Of a stretch of DNA of 64,000 nt, positions 1 to 10,052 are shown one piece after another. The stretch covers positions 1-64,000 of the forward strand of contig NW_027018175.1 of the NCBI RefSeq assembly GCF_032854445.1. Direction: 5' to 3'. This DNA comes from Liolophura sinensis. Its lineage: Eukaryota > Mollusca > Polyplacophora > Chitonida > Chitonidae. The notes under the pieces were generated by a model, which worked only from the letters and a program-made list of their open reading frames with translations, was not told the origin of the DNA and made no database searches. The translations under genes were made by a program, and so were the position numbers. Within the stretch, counting starts at the first letter, position 1. Each line of letters begins with the position of its first letter.

Positions 1-152
1 AAAAGACCAGGTAAAATTCCAAAAGTAAAAAAACTGTTCCAATGCTGCTGGTAAGAGGCTAATCCGACGTATTTTTTGACGAGAAATCGAATGGTGCAAA
101 CCGCGTTGCTCTCCGACCAATACTTTTGGCTGTAGCCACAAATGAATAATCA
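1..152 (+). repeat. Partial monomer at left window edge
   Basis: This is the last 152 bp of a monomer cut by the window edge. It carries the rare GGTAAAATTCC and the run GTAAAAAAAC, shared with the ends of the monomers at 1803 and 9503. It therefore belongs to the same subtype as those two. Confidence 0.95.
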
Positions 153-2904
153 TTGATGTCAAGATCACGTGCCCAGCAACGGCTCTTACTCCATGGAAAC
201 CAAGGAAATTTGCAATTTTTCAACAGCTGGAGATGCCTGGCCCAATTGCGCATCTTTTGGCACCTTATTGATGTGGGTCAGTGTTCAATTGCACTTTTTA
301 CAGCGGACTGTATCAAGTACCTTGTGTTTTTTTTATATACAAATGGTGTGGTTTTTCTACATGTAGATAAAGACATTGAGTTTGTCTTCGACTTAGAAGT
401 AAGACATTTGCTGGGGGAGTTAAATTTGCTTGGCCCAAAGATTTGACGTCGTCTGGGCTACCGAAGGGCACATAACTTATAATGAAAAGTTGAATATAGT
501 AATGACCAGTCGCGATTGTACATAGTTAAATGTAGCCCATTTCAATTCGCAAAAAGACCAGGCAAAAATCCAAAAGTGGAAAAACTGTTCCAATGCTGCT
601 GGTAAGAGGCTAATCCGACGTATTTTTTGACGAGAAATCGAATGGTGCAAACCGCGTTGCTCTCCGACCAATACTTTTGGCTGTAGCCACAAATGAATAA
701 TCATTGATGTCAAGATCACGTGCCCAGCAACGGCTCTTACTCCATGGAAACCAAGGAAATTTGCAATTTTCCAACAGCTGGAGGATGCCTGGCCCAATTG
801 CGCATCTTTTGGCACCTTATTGATGTGGGTCAGTGTTCAATTGTACTTTTTACAGCGGACTGTATCAAGTACCTTGTGTTTTTTTTATATACAAATGGTG
901 TGGTTTTTCTACATGTAGATAAAGACATTGAGTTTGTCTTCGACTTAGAAGTAAGACATTTGCTGGGTGAGTTAAATGGGCTTGGCCCAAAGATTTGACG
1001 TCGTCTGGGCTACCGAAGGGCACATAACTTATAATGAAAAGTTGAATATAGTAATGACCAGATCGCGATTGTACATAGTTAATGTAGCCGATTTCAATTC
1101 GCAAAAAGACCAGGCAAAAATCCAAAAGTGGAAAAACTGTTCCAATGCTGCTGGCAAGAGGCTAATCCGACGTATTTTTTGACGTGAAATCGAATGTGCA
1201 AACCGCGTTGCTCTTCGACCAATACTTTTGGCTGTAGCCACAAATGAATAATCATTGATGTCAAGATCACGTGCCCAGCAACGGCTCTTACTCCATGGAA
1301 AACCAAGGAAATTTGCAATTTTTCAACAGCTGGAAATGCCTGGCCCAATTGCGCATCTTTTGGCACCTTATTGATGTGGGTCAGTGTTCAATTGTACTTT
1401 TTACAGCGGACTGTATCAAGTACCTTGTGTTTTTTTTATATACAAATGGTGTGGTTTTTCTACATGTAGATAAGACATTGAGTTTGTCTTCGACTTAGAA
1501 GTAAGACATTTGCTGGGTGAGTTAAATGGGCTTGGCCCAAAGATTTGACGTCGTCTGGGCTACCGAAGGGCACATAACTTATAATGAAAAGTTGAATATA
1601 GTAATGACCAGTCGCGATTGTACATAGTTAATGTAGCCGATTTCAATTCGCAAAAGACCAGGCAAAAATCCAAAGTGGAAAAACTGTTCCAATGCTGCTG
1701 GCAAGAGGCTAATCCGACGTATTTTTTGACGAGAAATCGAATGGTGCAAACCGCGTTGCTCTTCGACCAATACTTTTGGCTGTAGCCACAAATGAATAAT
1801 CATTGATGTCAAGATCACGTGCCCAGCAACGGCTCTTACTCCATGGAAACCAAGGAAATTTGCAATTTTTCAACAGCTGGAGATGCCTGGCCCAATTGCG
1901 CATCTTTTTGGCACCTTATTGATGTGGGTCAGTGTTCAATTGTACTTTTTACAGCGGACTGTATCAAGTACCTTGTGTTTTTTTTATATACAAATGGTGT
2001 GGTTTTTCTACATGTAGATAAAGACATTGAGTTTGTCTTCGACTTAGAAGTAAGACATTTGCTGGGTGAGTTAAATGGGCTTAGCCCAAAGATTTGACGT
2101 CGTCTGGGCTACCGAAGGGCACATAACTTATAATGAAAAGTTGAATATAGTGATGACCAGTCGCGATTGTACATAGTTAATGTAGCCGATTTCAATTAGC
2201 AAAAAGACCAGGTAAAATTCCAAAAGTAAAAAAACTGTTCCAATGCTGCTGGTAAGAGGCTAATCCGACGTATTTTTTGACGAGAAATCGAATGGTGCAA
2301 ACCGCGTTGCTCTCCGACCAATACTTTTGGCTGTAGCCACAAATGAATAATCATTGATGTCAAGATCACGTGCCCCAGCAACGGCTCTTACTCCATGGAA
2401 ACCAAGGAAATTTGCAATTTTTCAACAGCTGGAGATGCCTGGTCCAATTGCGCATCTTTTGGCACCTTATTGATGTGGGTCAGTGTTCAATTGCACTTTT
2501 TACAGCGGACTGTATCAAGTACCTTGTGTTTTTTTTATATACAAATGGTGTGGTTTTTCTACCTGTAGATAAAGACATTGAGTTTGTCTTCGACTTAGAA
2601 GTAAGACATTTGCTGGGGGAGTTAAATTTGCTTGGCCCAAAGATTTGACGTCGTCTGGGCTACCGAAGGGCACATAACTTATAATGAAAAGTTGAATATA
2701 GTAATGACCAGTCGCGATTGTACATAGTTAATGTAGCCGATTTCAATTCGCAAAAAGACCAGGCAAAAATCCAAAAGTGGAAAAACTGTTCCAATGCTGC
2801 TGGTAAGAGGCTAATCCGACGTATTTTTTGACGAGAAATCGAATGGTGCAAACCGCGTTGCTCTCCGACCAATACTTTTGGCTGTAGCCACAAATGAATA
2901 ATCA
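153..2904 (+). repeat. Five indel-rich satellite monomers (starts 153, 704, 1255, 1803, 2354)
   Basis: These monomers carry many one-base indels that are rare further in. Examples are an extra A near 530, an extra G near 783, an extra A at about 1056, a lost G near 1196, an extra A near 1300, a lost A near 1472, lost bases near 1655 and 1674, an extra T near 1906 and an extra C near 2375. Monomers 153 and 2354 share GCACTTTT and GGGGGAGTTAAATTTGC, and the partial before 153 matches the monomer end before 2354. A 4-monomer (2.2 kb) periodicity is therefore visible. The ends of monomers 704 and 1255 share GGCAAGAG and CTCTTCGACC with the monomer at 8953. Confidence 0.9.
976..1182 (+). pseudogene. 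Superfamily 1 helicase C-terminal-like fragment, frameshift absent in this copy
   Basis: The 68-codon frame contains RFDVVWATEG, then KLNIVMTRSRLYIVNVADF, then WKNCSNAAGKRLIRRIF. The middle part resembles motif VI of UPF1/AAA_12-type SF1 helicases, written LNVALTRAR followed by L.IV; the arginine there normally contacts the ATP gamma phosphate. FDVV upstream fits the end of motif V, and the W about 20 residues downstream fits the region after motif VI. Here CCAGATCGCG keeps the frame open, while other monomers read CCAGTCGCG and shift frame inside the motif. Motifs I-IV are absent, and the frame ends at TGA after the six-T run. The neighbouring monomers are indel-rich, so the extra A could be an error or a lone mutation. 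The protein similarity was judged by eye. Activity is not possible from this piece. Confidence 0.4.
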
Positions 2905-3466
2905 TTGATGTCAAGATCACGTGCCCAGCAACGGCTCTTACTCCATGGAAACCAAGGAAATTTGCAATTTTTCAACAGCTGGAGATGCCTGGCCCAATTA
3001 CGCATCTTTTGGCACCTTATTGATGTGGGTCAGTGTTCAATTGTACTTTTTACAGCGGACTGTATCAAGTACCTTGTGTTTTTTTATATACAAATGGTGT
3101 GGTTTTTCTACATGTAGATAAAAACATTGAGTTTGTCTTCGACTTAGAAGTAAGACATTTGCTGGGTGAGTTAAATGGGCTTGGCCCAAAGATTTGACGT
3201 CGTCTGGGCTACCGAAGGGCACATAACTTATAATGAAAAGTTGAATATAGTAATGACCAGTCGCGATTGTACATAGTTAATGTAGCCGATTTCAATTCGC
3301 AAAAAGACCAGGCAAAAATCCAAAAGTAGAAAAACTGTTCCAATGCTGCTGGTAAGAGGCTAATCCGACGTATTTTTTGACGAGAAATCGAATGGTGCAA
3401 ACCGCGTTGCTCTCCGACCAATACTTTTGGCTGTAGCCACAAATGAATAATCATTGATGTCAAGAT

Positions 3467-3472
3467 CACGTG
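3467..3472. other. CACGTG hexamer, one per monomer (example)
   Basis: The hexamer is an exact palindrome and is conserved in nearly every monomer. CACGTG is the core of E-box/G-box sites bound by bHLH proteins, but nothing here shows that it is used. Conservation may only reflect homogenisation of the array. Confidence 0.3.
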
Positions 3473-3627
3473 CCCAGCAACGGCTCTTACTCCATGGAAA
3501 CCAAGGAAATTTGCAATTTTTCAACAGCTGGAGATGCCTGGCCCAATTGCGCATCTTTTGGCACCTTATTGATGTGGGTCAGTGTTCAATTGTACTTTTT
3601 ACAGCGGACTGTATCAAGTACCTTGTG

Positions 3628-3635
3628 TTTTTTTT
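3628..3635 (+). other. Variable T-run 1 (eight T in the consensus)
   Basis: The run between CTTGTG and ATATAC is eight T in most copies, seven in the HOR start monomers and others, and nine at about 8574, 19021, 44308 and 49257. A GTGTTATTTTTA form marks the monomers at 7303, 8953 and 10602, and GTGTCTTTTT marks 17199, 24895 and 35337. It is the main source of 549- versus 551-bp monomers. Confidence 0.85.
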
Positions 3636-3656
3636 ATATACAAATGGTGTGGTTTT

Positions 3657-3668
3657 TCTACATGTAGA
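3657..3668. repeat. 12-bp perfect palindrome TCTACATGTAGA (example)
   Basis: The sequence equals its own reverse complement over 12 bp and is present in almost every monomer. Exceptions are the monomers at 2354 (CTACCTGTAG), 51282 and 54582 (GTACATGTAG) and 62277 (CGACATGTAG). It could be a dimeric protein site or a chance palindrome. Confidence 0.6.
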
Positions 3669-3725
3669 TAAAGACATTGAGTTTGTCTTCGACTTAGAAG
3701 TAAGACATTTGCTGGGTGAGTTAAA

Positions 3726-3738
3726 TGGGCTTGGCCCA
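3726..3738. other. Short inverted repeat TGGGC-TTG-GCCCA (example)
   Basis: A five-base perfect stem with a three-base loop recurs in most monomers. It is too small to support a terminator or RNA gene, and no U-run follows. Confidence 0.35.
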
Positions 3739-3850
3739 AAGATTTGACGTCGTCTGGGCTACCGAAGGGCACATAACTTATAATGAAAAGTTGAATATAG
3801 TAATGACCAGTCGCGATTGTACATAGTTAATGTAGCCGATTTCAATTCGC

Positions 3851-3884
3851 AAAAAGACCAGGCAAAAATCCAAAAGTGGAAAAA
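3851..3884. other. Spaced A-tracts, possible intrinsic curvature (example)
   Basis: Four A-tracts of four or five bases lie at 3851-3855, 3864-3868, 3872-3875 and 3880-3884. Their centres are about 9.7 bp apart on average, close to one helical turn, though individual spacings vary from 7.5 to 13. Phased A-tracts bend DNA and are common in satellites; bending here is inferred, not shown. Confidence 0.4.
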
Positions 3885-3922
3885 CTGTTCCAATGCTGCT
3901 GGTAAGAGGCTAATCCGACGTA

Positions 3923-3928
3923 TTTTTT
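3923..3928 (+). other. Variable T-run 2 (six T in the consensus, five in a subset)
   Basis: The run between GACGTA and GACGAG is six T in most monomers. It is five T in a minor set, for example near 6674, 8325, 10523, 11624, 17673, 19321, 22070, 25370, 27014, 32515, 36908, 39110 and 39654, usually with GATAAG upstream and ACCGTG downstream. The five-T form removes the stop that ends the helicase-like frame. Confidence 0.85.
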
Positions 3929-4553
3929 GACGAGAAATCGAATGGTGCAAACCGCGTTGCTCTCCGACCAATACTTTTGGCTGTAGCCACAAATGAATAA
4001 TCATTGATGTCAAGATCACGTGCCCAGCAACGGCTCTTACTCCATGGAAACCAAGGAAATTTGCAATTTTTCAACAGCTGGAGATGCCTGGCCCAATTAC
4101 GCATCTTTTGGCACCTTATTGATGTGGGTCAGTGTTTAATTGTACTTTTTACAGCGGACTGTATCAAGTACCTTGTGTTTTTTTTATATACAAATGGTGT
4201 GTTTTTTCTACATGTAGATAAAGACATTGAGTTTGTCTTCGACTTAGAAGTAAGACATTTGCTGGGTGAGTTAAATGGGCTTGGCCCAAAGATTTGACGT
4301 CGTCTGGGCTACCGAAGGGCACATAACTTATAATGAAAAGTTGAATATAGTAATGACCAGTCGCGATTGTACATAGTTAATGTAGCCGATTTCAATTAGC
4401 AAAAAGACCAGGCAAAAATCCAAAAGTGGAAAAACTGTTCCAATGCTGCTGGTAAGAGGCTAATCCGACGTATTTTTTGACGAGAAATCGAATGGTGCAA
4501 ACCGCGTTGCTCTCCGACCAATACTTTTGGCTGTAGCCACAAATGAATAATCA

Positions 4554-6203
4554 TTGATGTCAAGATCACGTGCCCAGCAACGGCTCTTACTCCATGGAAA
4601 CCAAGGAAATTTGCAATTTTTCAACAGCTGGAGATGCCTGGCCCAATTACGCATCTTTTGGCACCTTATTGATGTGGGTTAGTGTTCAATTGTACTTTTT
4701 ACAGCGGACTGTATCAAGTACCTTGTGTTTTTTTTATATACAAATGGTGTGGTTTTTCTACATGTAGATAAAAACATTGAGTTTGTCTTCGACTTAGAAG
4801 TAAGACATTTGCTGGGTGAGTTAAATGGGCTTGGCCCAAAGATTTGACGTCGTCTGGGCTACCGAAGGGCACATAACTTATAATGAAAAGTTGAATATAG
4901 TAATGACCAGTCGCGATTGTACATAGTTAATGTAGCCGATTTCAATTCGCAAAAAGACCAGGCAAAAATCCAAAAGTAGAAAAACTGTTCCAATGCTGCT
5001 GGTAAGAGGCTAATCCGACGTATTTTTTGACGAGAAATCGAATGGTGCAAACTGCGTTGCTCTCCGACCAATACTTTTGGCTGTAGCCACAAATGAATAA
5101 TCATTGATGTCAAGATCACGTGCCCAGCAACGGCTCTTACTCCATGGAAACCAAGGAAATTTGCAATTTTTCAACAGCTGGAGATGCCTGGCCCAATTGC
5201 GCATCTTTTGGCACCTTATTGATGTGGGTCAGTGTTCAATTGTACTTTTTACAGCGGACTGTATCAAGTACCTTGTGTTTTTTTTATATACAAATGGTGT
5301 GGTTTTTCTACATGTAGATAAAGACATTGAGTTTGTCTTCGACTTAGAAGTAAGACATTTGCTGGGTGAGTTAAATGGGCTAGGCCCAAAGATTTGACGT
5401 CGTCTGGGCTACCGAAGGGCACATAACTTATAATGAAAAGTTGAATATAGTAATGACCAGTCGCGATTGTACATAGTTAATGTAGCCGATTTCAATTCGC
5501 AAAAAGACCAGGCAAAAATCCAAAAGTGGAAAAACTGTTCCAATGCTGCTGGTAAGAGGCTAATCCGACGTATTTTTTGACGAGAAATCGAATGGTGCAA
5601 ACCGCGTTGCTCTCCGACCAATACTTTTGGCTGTAGCCACAAATGAATAATCATTGATGTCAAGATCACGTGCCCAGCAACGGCTCTTACTCCATGGAAA
5701 CCAAGGAAATTTGCAATTTTTCAACAGCTGGAGATGCCTGGCCCAATTACGCATCTTTTGGCACCTTATTGATGTAGGTCAGTGTTTAATTGTACTTTTT
5801 ACAGCGGACTGTATCAAGTACCTTGTGTTTTTTTTATATACAAATGGTGTGGTTTTTCTACATGTAGATAAAGACATTGAGTTTGTCTTCGACTTAGAAG
5901 TAAGACATTTGCTGGGTGAGTTAAATGGGCTTGGCCCAAAGATTTGACGTCGTCTGGGCTACCGAAGGGCACATAACTTATAATGAAAAGTTGAATATAG
6001 TAATGACCAGTCGCGATTGTACATAGTTAATGTAGCCGATTTCAATTAGCAAAAAGACCAGGCAAAAATCCAAAAGTGGAAAAACTGTTCCAATGCTGCT
6101 GGTAAGAGGCTAATCCGACGTATTTTTTGACGAGAAATCGAATGGTGCAAACCGCGTTGCTCTCCGACCAATACTTTTGGCTGTAGCCACAAATGAATAA
6201 TCA
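4554..6203 (+). repeat. Three-monomer HOR unit, copy 2 (1650 bp)
   Basis: The marker order of the preceding trimer is repeated: AAAACATTG with GTAGA, then the TTGCGC type, then the GTGTTTAATTG with AATTAGC type. Private changes include GTGGGTTAG near 4677, AACTGCG near 5051, CTAGGCCC near 5380 and GTAGGTCAG near 5775. The two copies have therefore diverged slightly since duplication. Confidence 0.85.
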
Positions 6204-7852
6204 TTGATGTCAAGATCACGTGCCCAGCAACGGCTCTTACTCCATGGAAACCAAGGAAATTTGCAATTTTTCAACAGCTGGAGATGCCTGGCCCAATTAC
6301 GCATCTTTTGGCACCTTATTGATGTGGGTCAGTGTTCAATTGTACTTTTTACAGCGGACTGTATCAAGTACCTTGTGTTTTTTTTATATACAAATGGTGT
6401 GGTTTTTCTACATGTAGATAAAGACATTGAGTTTGTCTTCGACTTAGAAGTAAGACAACTGCTGGGTGAGTTAAATGGGCTTGGCCCAAAGATTTGACGT
6501 CGTCTGGGCTACCGAAGGGCACATAACTTATAATGAAAAGTTGAATATAGTAATGACCAGTCGCGATTGTACATAGTTAATGTAGCCGATTTCAATTAGC
6601 AAAAAGACCAGGCAAAAATCCAGAATTGGAAAAACTGTTCCAATGCTGCTGATAAGAGGCTAATCCGACGTATTTTTGACGAGAAATCGAATGGTGCAAA
6701 CCGTGTTGCTCTCCGACCAATACTTTTGGCTGTAGCCACAAATGAATAATCATTGATGTCAAGATCACGTGCCCAGCAACGGCTCTTACTCCATGGAAAC
6801 CAAGGAAATTTGCAATTTTTCAACAGCTGGAGATGCCTGGCCCAATTGCGCATCTTTTGGCACCTTATTGATGTGGGTCAGTGTTCAATTGTACTTTTTA
6901 CAGCGGACTGTATCAAGTACCTTGTGTTTTTTTTATATACAAATGGTGTGGTTTTTCTACATGTAGATAAAGACATTGAGTTTGTCTTCGACTTAGAAGT
7001 AAGACATTTGCTGGGTGAGTTAAATGGGCTTGGCCCAAAGATTTGACGTCGTCTGGGCTACCGAAGGGCACATAACTTATAATGAAAAGTTGAATATAGT
7101 AATGACCAGTCGCGATTGTACATAGTTAATGTAGCCGATTTCAATTCGCAAAAAGACCAGGCAAAAATCCAAAAGTGGAAAAACTGTTCCAATGCTGCTG
7201 GTAAGAGGCTAATCCGACGTATTTTTTGACGAGAAATCGAATGGTGCAAACCGCGTTGCTCTCCGACCAATACTTTTGGCTGTAGCCACAAATGAATAAT
7301 CATTGATGTCAAGATCACGTGCCCAGCAACGGCTCTTACTCCATGGAAACCAAGGAAATTTGCAATTTTTCAACAGCTGGAGATGCCTGGCCCAATTACG
7401 CATCTTTTGGCATCTTATTGATGTGGGTCAGTGTTCAATTGTACTTTTTACAGCGGACTGTATCAAGTACCTTGTGTTATTTTTATATACAAATGGTGTG
7501 GTTTTTCTACATGTAGATAAAGACATTGAGTTTGTCTTCGACTTAGAAGTAAGACATTTGCTGGGTGAGTTAAATGGGCTTGGCCCAAAGATTTGACGTC
7601 GTCTGGGCTACCGAAGGGCACATAACTTATAATGAAAAGTTGAATATAGTAATGACCAGTCGCGATTGTACATAGTTAATGTAGCCGATTTCAATTAGCA
7701 AAAAGACCAGGCAAAAATCCAAAAGTGGAAAAACTGTTCCAATGCTGCTGGTAAGAGGCTAATCCGACGTATTTTTTGACGAGAAATCGAATGGTGCAAA
7801 CCGCGTTGCTCTCCGACCAATACTTTTGGCTGTAGCCACAAATGAATAATCA
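6204..7852 (+). repeat. Three-monomer HOR unit of a second kind, copy 1 (1649 bp)
   Basis: Monomer 6204 has ACAACTGCTGGG and ends with CCAGAATTGGA, GATAAG, a five-T run and ACCGTG. Monomer 6753 is near the consensus. Monomer 7303 has GGCATCTTA and GTGTTATTTTTA. The same three types in the same order begin again at 7853. Confidence 0.85.
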
Positions 7853-9502
7853 TTGATGTCAAGATCACGTGCCCAGCAACGGCTCTTACTCCATGGAAAC
7901 CAAGGAAATTTGCAATTTTTCAACAGCTGGAGATGCCTGGCCCAATTACGCATCTTTTGGCACCTTATTGATGTGGGTCAGTGTTCAATTGTACTTTTTA
8001 CAGCGGACTGTATCAAGTACCTTGTGTTTTTTTTATATACAAATGGTGTGGTTTTTCTACATGTAGATAAAGACATTGAGTTTGTCTTCGACTTAGAAGT
8101 AAGACAACTGCTGGGTGAGTTAAATGGGCTTGGCCCAAAGATTTGACGTCGTCTGGGCTACCGAAGGGCACATAACTTATAATGAAAAGTTGAATATAGT
8201 AATGACCAGTCGCGATTGTACATAGTTAATGTAGCCGATTTCAATTAGCAAAAAGACCAGGCAAAAATCCAGAATTGGAAAAACTGTTCCAATGCTGCTG
8301 ATAAGAGGCTAATCCGACGTATTTTTGACGAGAAATCGAATGGTGCAAACCGTGTTGCTCTCCGACCAATACTTTTGGCTGTAGCCACAAATGAATAATC
8401 ATTGATGTCAAGATCACGTGCCCAGCAACGGCTCTTACTCCATGGAAACCAAGGAAATTTGCAATTTTTCAACAGCTGGAGATGCCTGGCCCAATTACGC
8501 ATCTTTTGGCACCTTATTGATGTGGGTCAGTGTTCAATTGTACTTTTTACAGCGGACTGTATCAAGTACCTTGTGTTTTTTTTTATATACAAATGGTGTG
8601 GTTTTTCTACATGTAGATAAAGACATTGAGTTTGTCTTCGACTTAGAAGTAAGACATTTGCTGGGTGAGTTAAATGGGCTTGGCCCAAAGATTTGACGTC
8701 GTCTGGGCTACCGAAGGGCACATAACTTATAATGAAAAGTTGAATATAGTAATGACCAGTCGCGATTGTACATAGTTAATGTAGCCGATTTCAATTCGCA
8801 AAAAGACCAGGCAAAAATCCAAAAGTGGAAAAACTGTTCCAATGCTGCTGGTAAGAGGCTAATCCGACGTATTTTTTGACGAGAAATCGAATGGTGCAAA
8901 CCGCGTTGCTCTCCGACCAATACTTTTGGCTGTAGCCACAAATGAATAATCATTGATGTCAAGATCACGTGCCCAGCAACGGCTCTTACTCCATGGAAAC
9001 CAAGGAAATTTGCAATTTTTCAACAGCTGGAGATGCCTGGCCCAATTACGCATCTTTTGGCATCTTATTGATGTGGGTCAGTGTTCAATTGTACTTTTTA
9101 CAGCGGACTGTATCAAGTACCTTGTGTTATTTTTATATACAAATGGTGTGGTTTTTCTACATGTAGATAAAGACATTGAGTTTGTCTTCGACTTAGAAGT
9201 AAGACATTTGCTGGGTGAGTTAAATGGGCTTGGCCCAAAGATTTGACGTCGTCTGGGCTACCGAAGGGCACATAACTTATAATGAAAAGTTGAATATAGT
9301 AATGACCAGTCGCGATTGTACATAGTTAATGTAGCCGATTTCAATTCGCAAAAAGACCAGGCAAAAATCCAAAAGTGGAAAAACTGTTCCAATGCTGCTG
9401 GCAAGAGGCTAATCCGACGTATTTTTTGACGAGAAATCGAATGGTGCAAACCGCGTTGCTCTTCGACCAATACTTTTGGCTGTAGCCACAAATGAATAAT
9501 CA
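7853..9502 (+). repeat. Three-monomer HOR unit of the second kind, copy 2 (1650 bp)
   Basis: Monomers 7853, 8402 and 8953 repeat the markers of 6204, 6753 and 7303. Monomer 8402 differs by CCCAATTACGC and a nine-T run, and is 551 bp long. The end of monomer 8953 switches to the GGCAAGAG and CTCTTCGACC subtype seen at 1255. This suggests an exchange junction inside that monomer. Confidence 0.85.
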
Positions 9503-10052
9503 TTGATGTCAAGATCACGTGCCCAGCAACGGCTCTTACTCCATGGAAACCAAGGAAATTTGCAATTTTTCAACAGCTGGAGATGCCTGGCCCAATTGCG
9601 CATCTTTTGGCACCTTATTGATGTGGGTCAGTGTTCAATTGTACTTTTTACAGCGGACTGTATCAAGTACCTTGTGTTTTTTTTATATACAAATGGTGTG
9701 GTTTTTCTACATGTAGATAAAGACATTGAGTTTGTCTTCGACTTAGAAGTAAGACATTTGCTGGGTGAGTTAAATGGGCTTAGCCCAAAGATTTGACGTC
9801 GTCTGGGCTACCGAAGGGCACATAACTTATAATGAAAAGTTGAATATAGTGATGACCAGTCGCGATTGTACATAGTTAATGTAGCCGATTTCAATTAGCA
9901 AAAAGACCAGGTAAAATTCCAAAAGTAAAAAAACTGTTCCAATGCTGCTGGTAAGAGGCTAATCCGACGTATTTTTTGACGAGAAATCGAATGGTGCAAA
10001 CCGCGTTGCTCTCCGACCAATACTTTTGGCTGTAGCCACAAATGAATAATCA
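9503..10052 (+). repeat. Displaced copy of the monomer at 1803
   Basis: This monomer has CTTAGCCC, TAGTGATGACC, AATTAGC, GGTAAAATTCC and GTAAAAAAAC. These rare variants are shared only with the monomer at 1803 (and in part with the partial at 1-152). It sits 7700 bp, 14 monomers, downstream of its match, between two blocks to which it does not belong. Confidence 0.85.

Larger units (their letters stand above)
3725..3930 (+). pseudogene. Helicase-like fragment in its usual broken form (example of the consensus)
   Basis: The first half (3725-3808) reads through FDVVWATEG to KLNIVMT. The second half (3811-3930) is one base out of frame and reads RLYIVNVADF to KRLIRRIF and a TGA. Both halves match adjacent parts of the same helicase region although they are in different frames. 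This is what an old gene fragment with a one-base deletion would look like. The break is shared by nearly all monomers, so it was present before, or spread during, amplification. An alternative is chance resemblance over about 35 residues. Confidence 0.4.
3454..4003 (+). repeat. Reference monomer (550 bp) used to describe the consensus
   Basis: This copy carries the majority base at nearly all positions compared by eye. It has 225 G or C (40.9%) and 19 CpG dinucleotides, only slightly fewer than its base composition predicts. Its sub-elements in order are CACGTG (3467-3472), an eight-T run (3628-3635), a 12-bp palindrome (3657-3668), a short hairpin (3726-3738), a helicase-like broken frame (3725-3930), spaced A-tracts (3851-3884) and a six-T run (3923-3928). 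An ORF of 97 codons covers 3454-3747, but it is a passive copy in every monomer and is not called as a gene. Confidence 0.9.
2905..4553 (+). repeat. Three-monomer HOR unit, copy 1 (1649 bp)
   Basis: The monomers start at 2905, 3454 and 4004. The first has CCCAATTACGC, AAAACATTG and GTAGA. The second has CCCAATTGCGC and GTGGA. The third has CCCAATTACGC, GTGTTTAATTG and AATTAGC. The same order of markers follows immediately at 4554, 5104 and 5654, so this is one copy of a tandem trimer. It contains no gene. Confidence 0.85.

Noticed and set aside
3360-3554. Minus-strand ORF of 64 codons repeated in nearly every monomer, and an 86-codon one at the 3209-3469 type position
   Set aside because: They lie antisense to other frames, have no recognisable domain, and change length whenever a T-run changes. 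They are shadows of the repeat.
3681-3710. CENP-B box at TCTTCGACTTAGAAG
   Set aside because: TTCG is present but the required A..CGGG part is absent. AATTCGCAAAAAGACC fails the same test.
3454-3747. A 97-codon plus-strand ORF present in most monomers
   Set aside because: It is the same chance frame copied with the repeat. T-run changes cut it to 70-72 codons in many monomers, substitutions include many amino-acid changes (D to H, H to Q, S to L, Q to K), and no family is recognised.
3775-3790. TATAAT in ACTTATAATGAAAAG as a bacterial -10 promoter
   Set aside because: There is no -35 element at 16-18 bp upstream, no gene follows, and the context is a satellite array.
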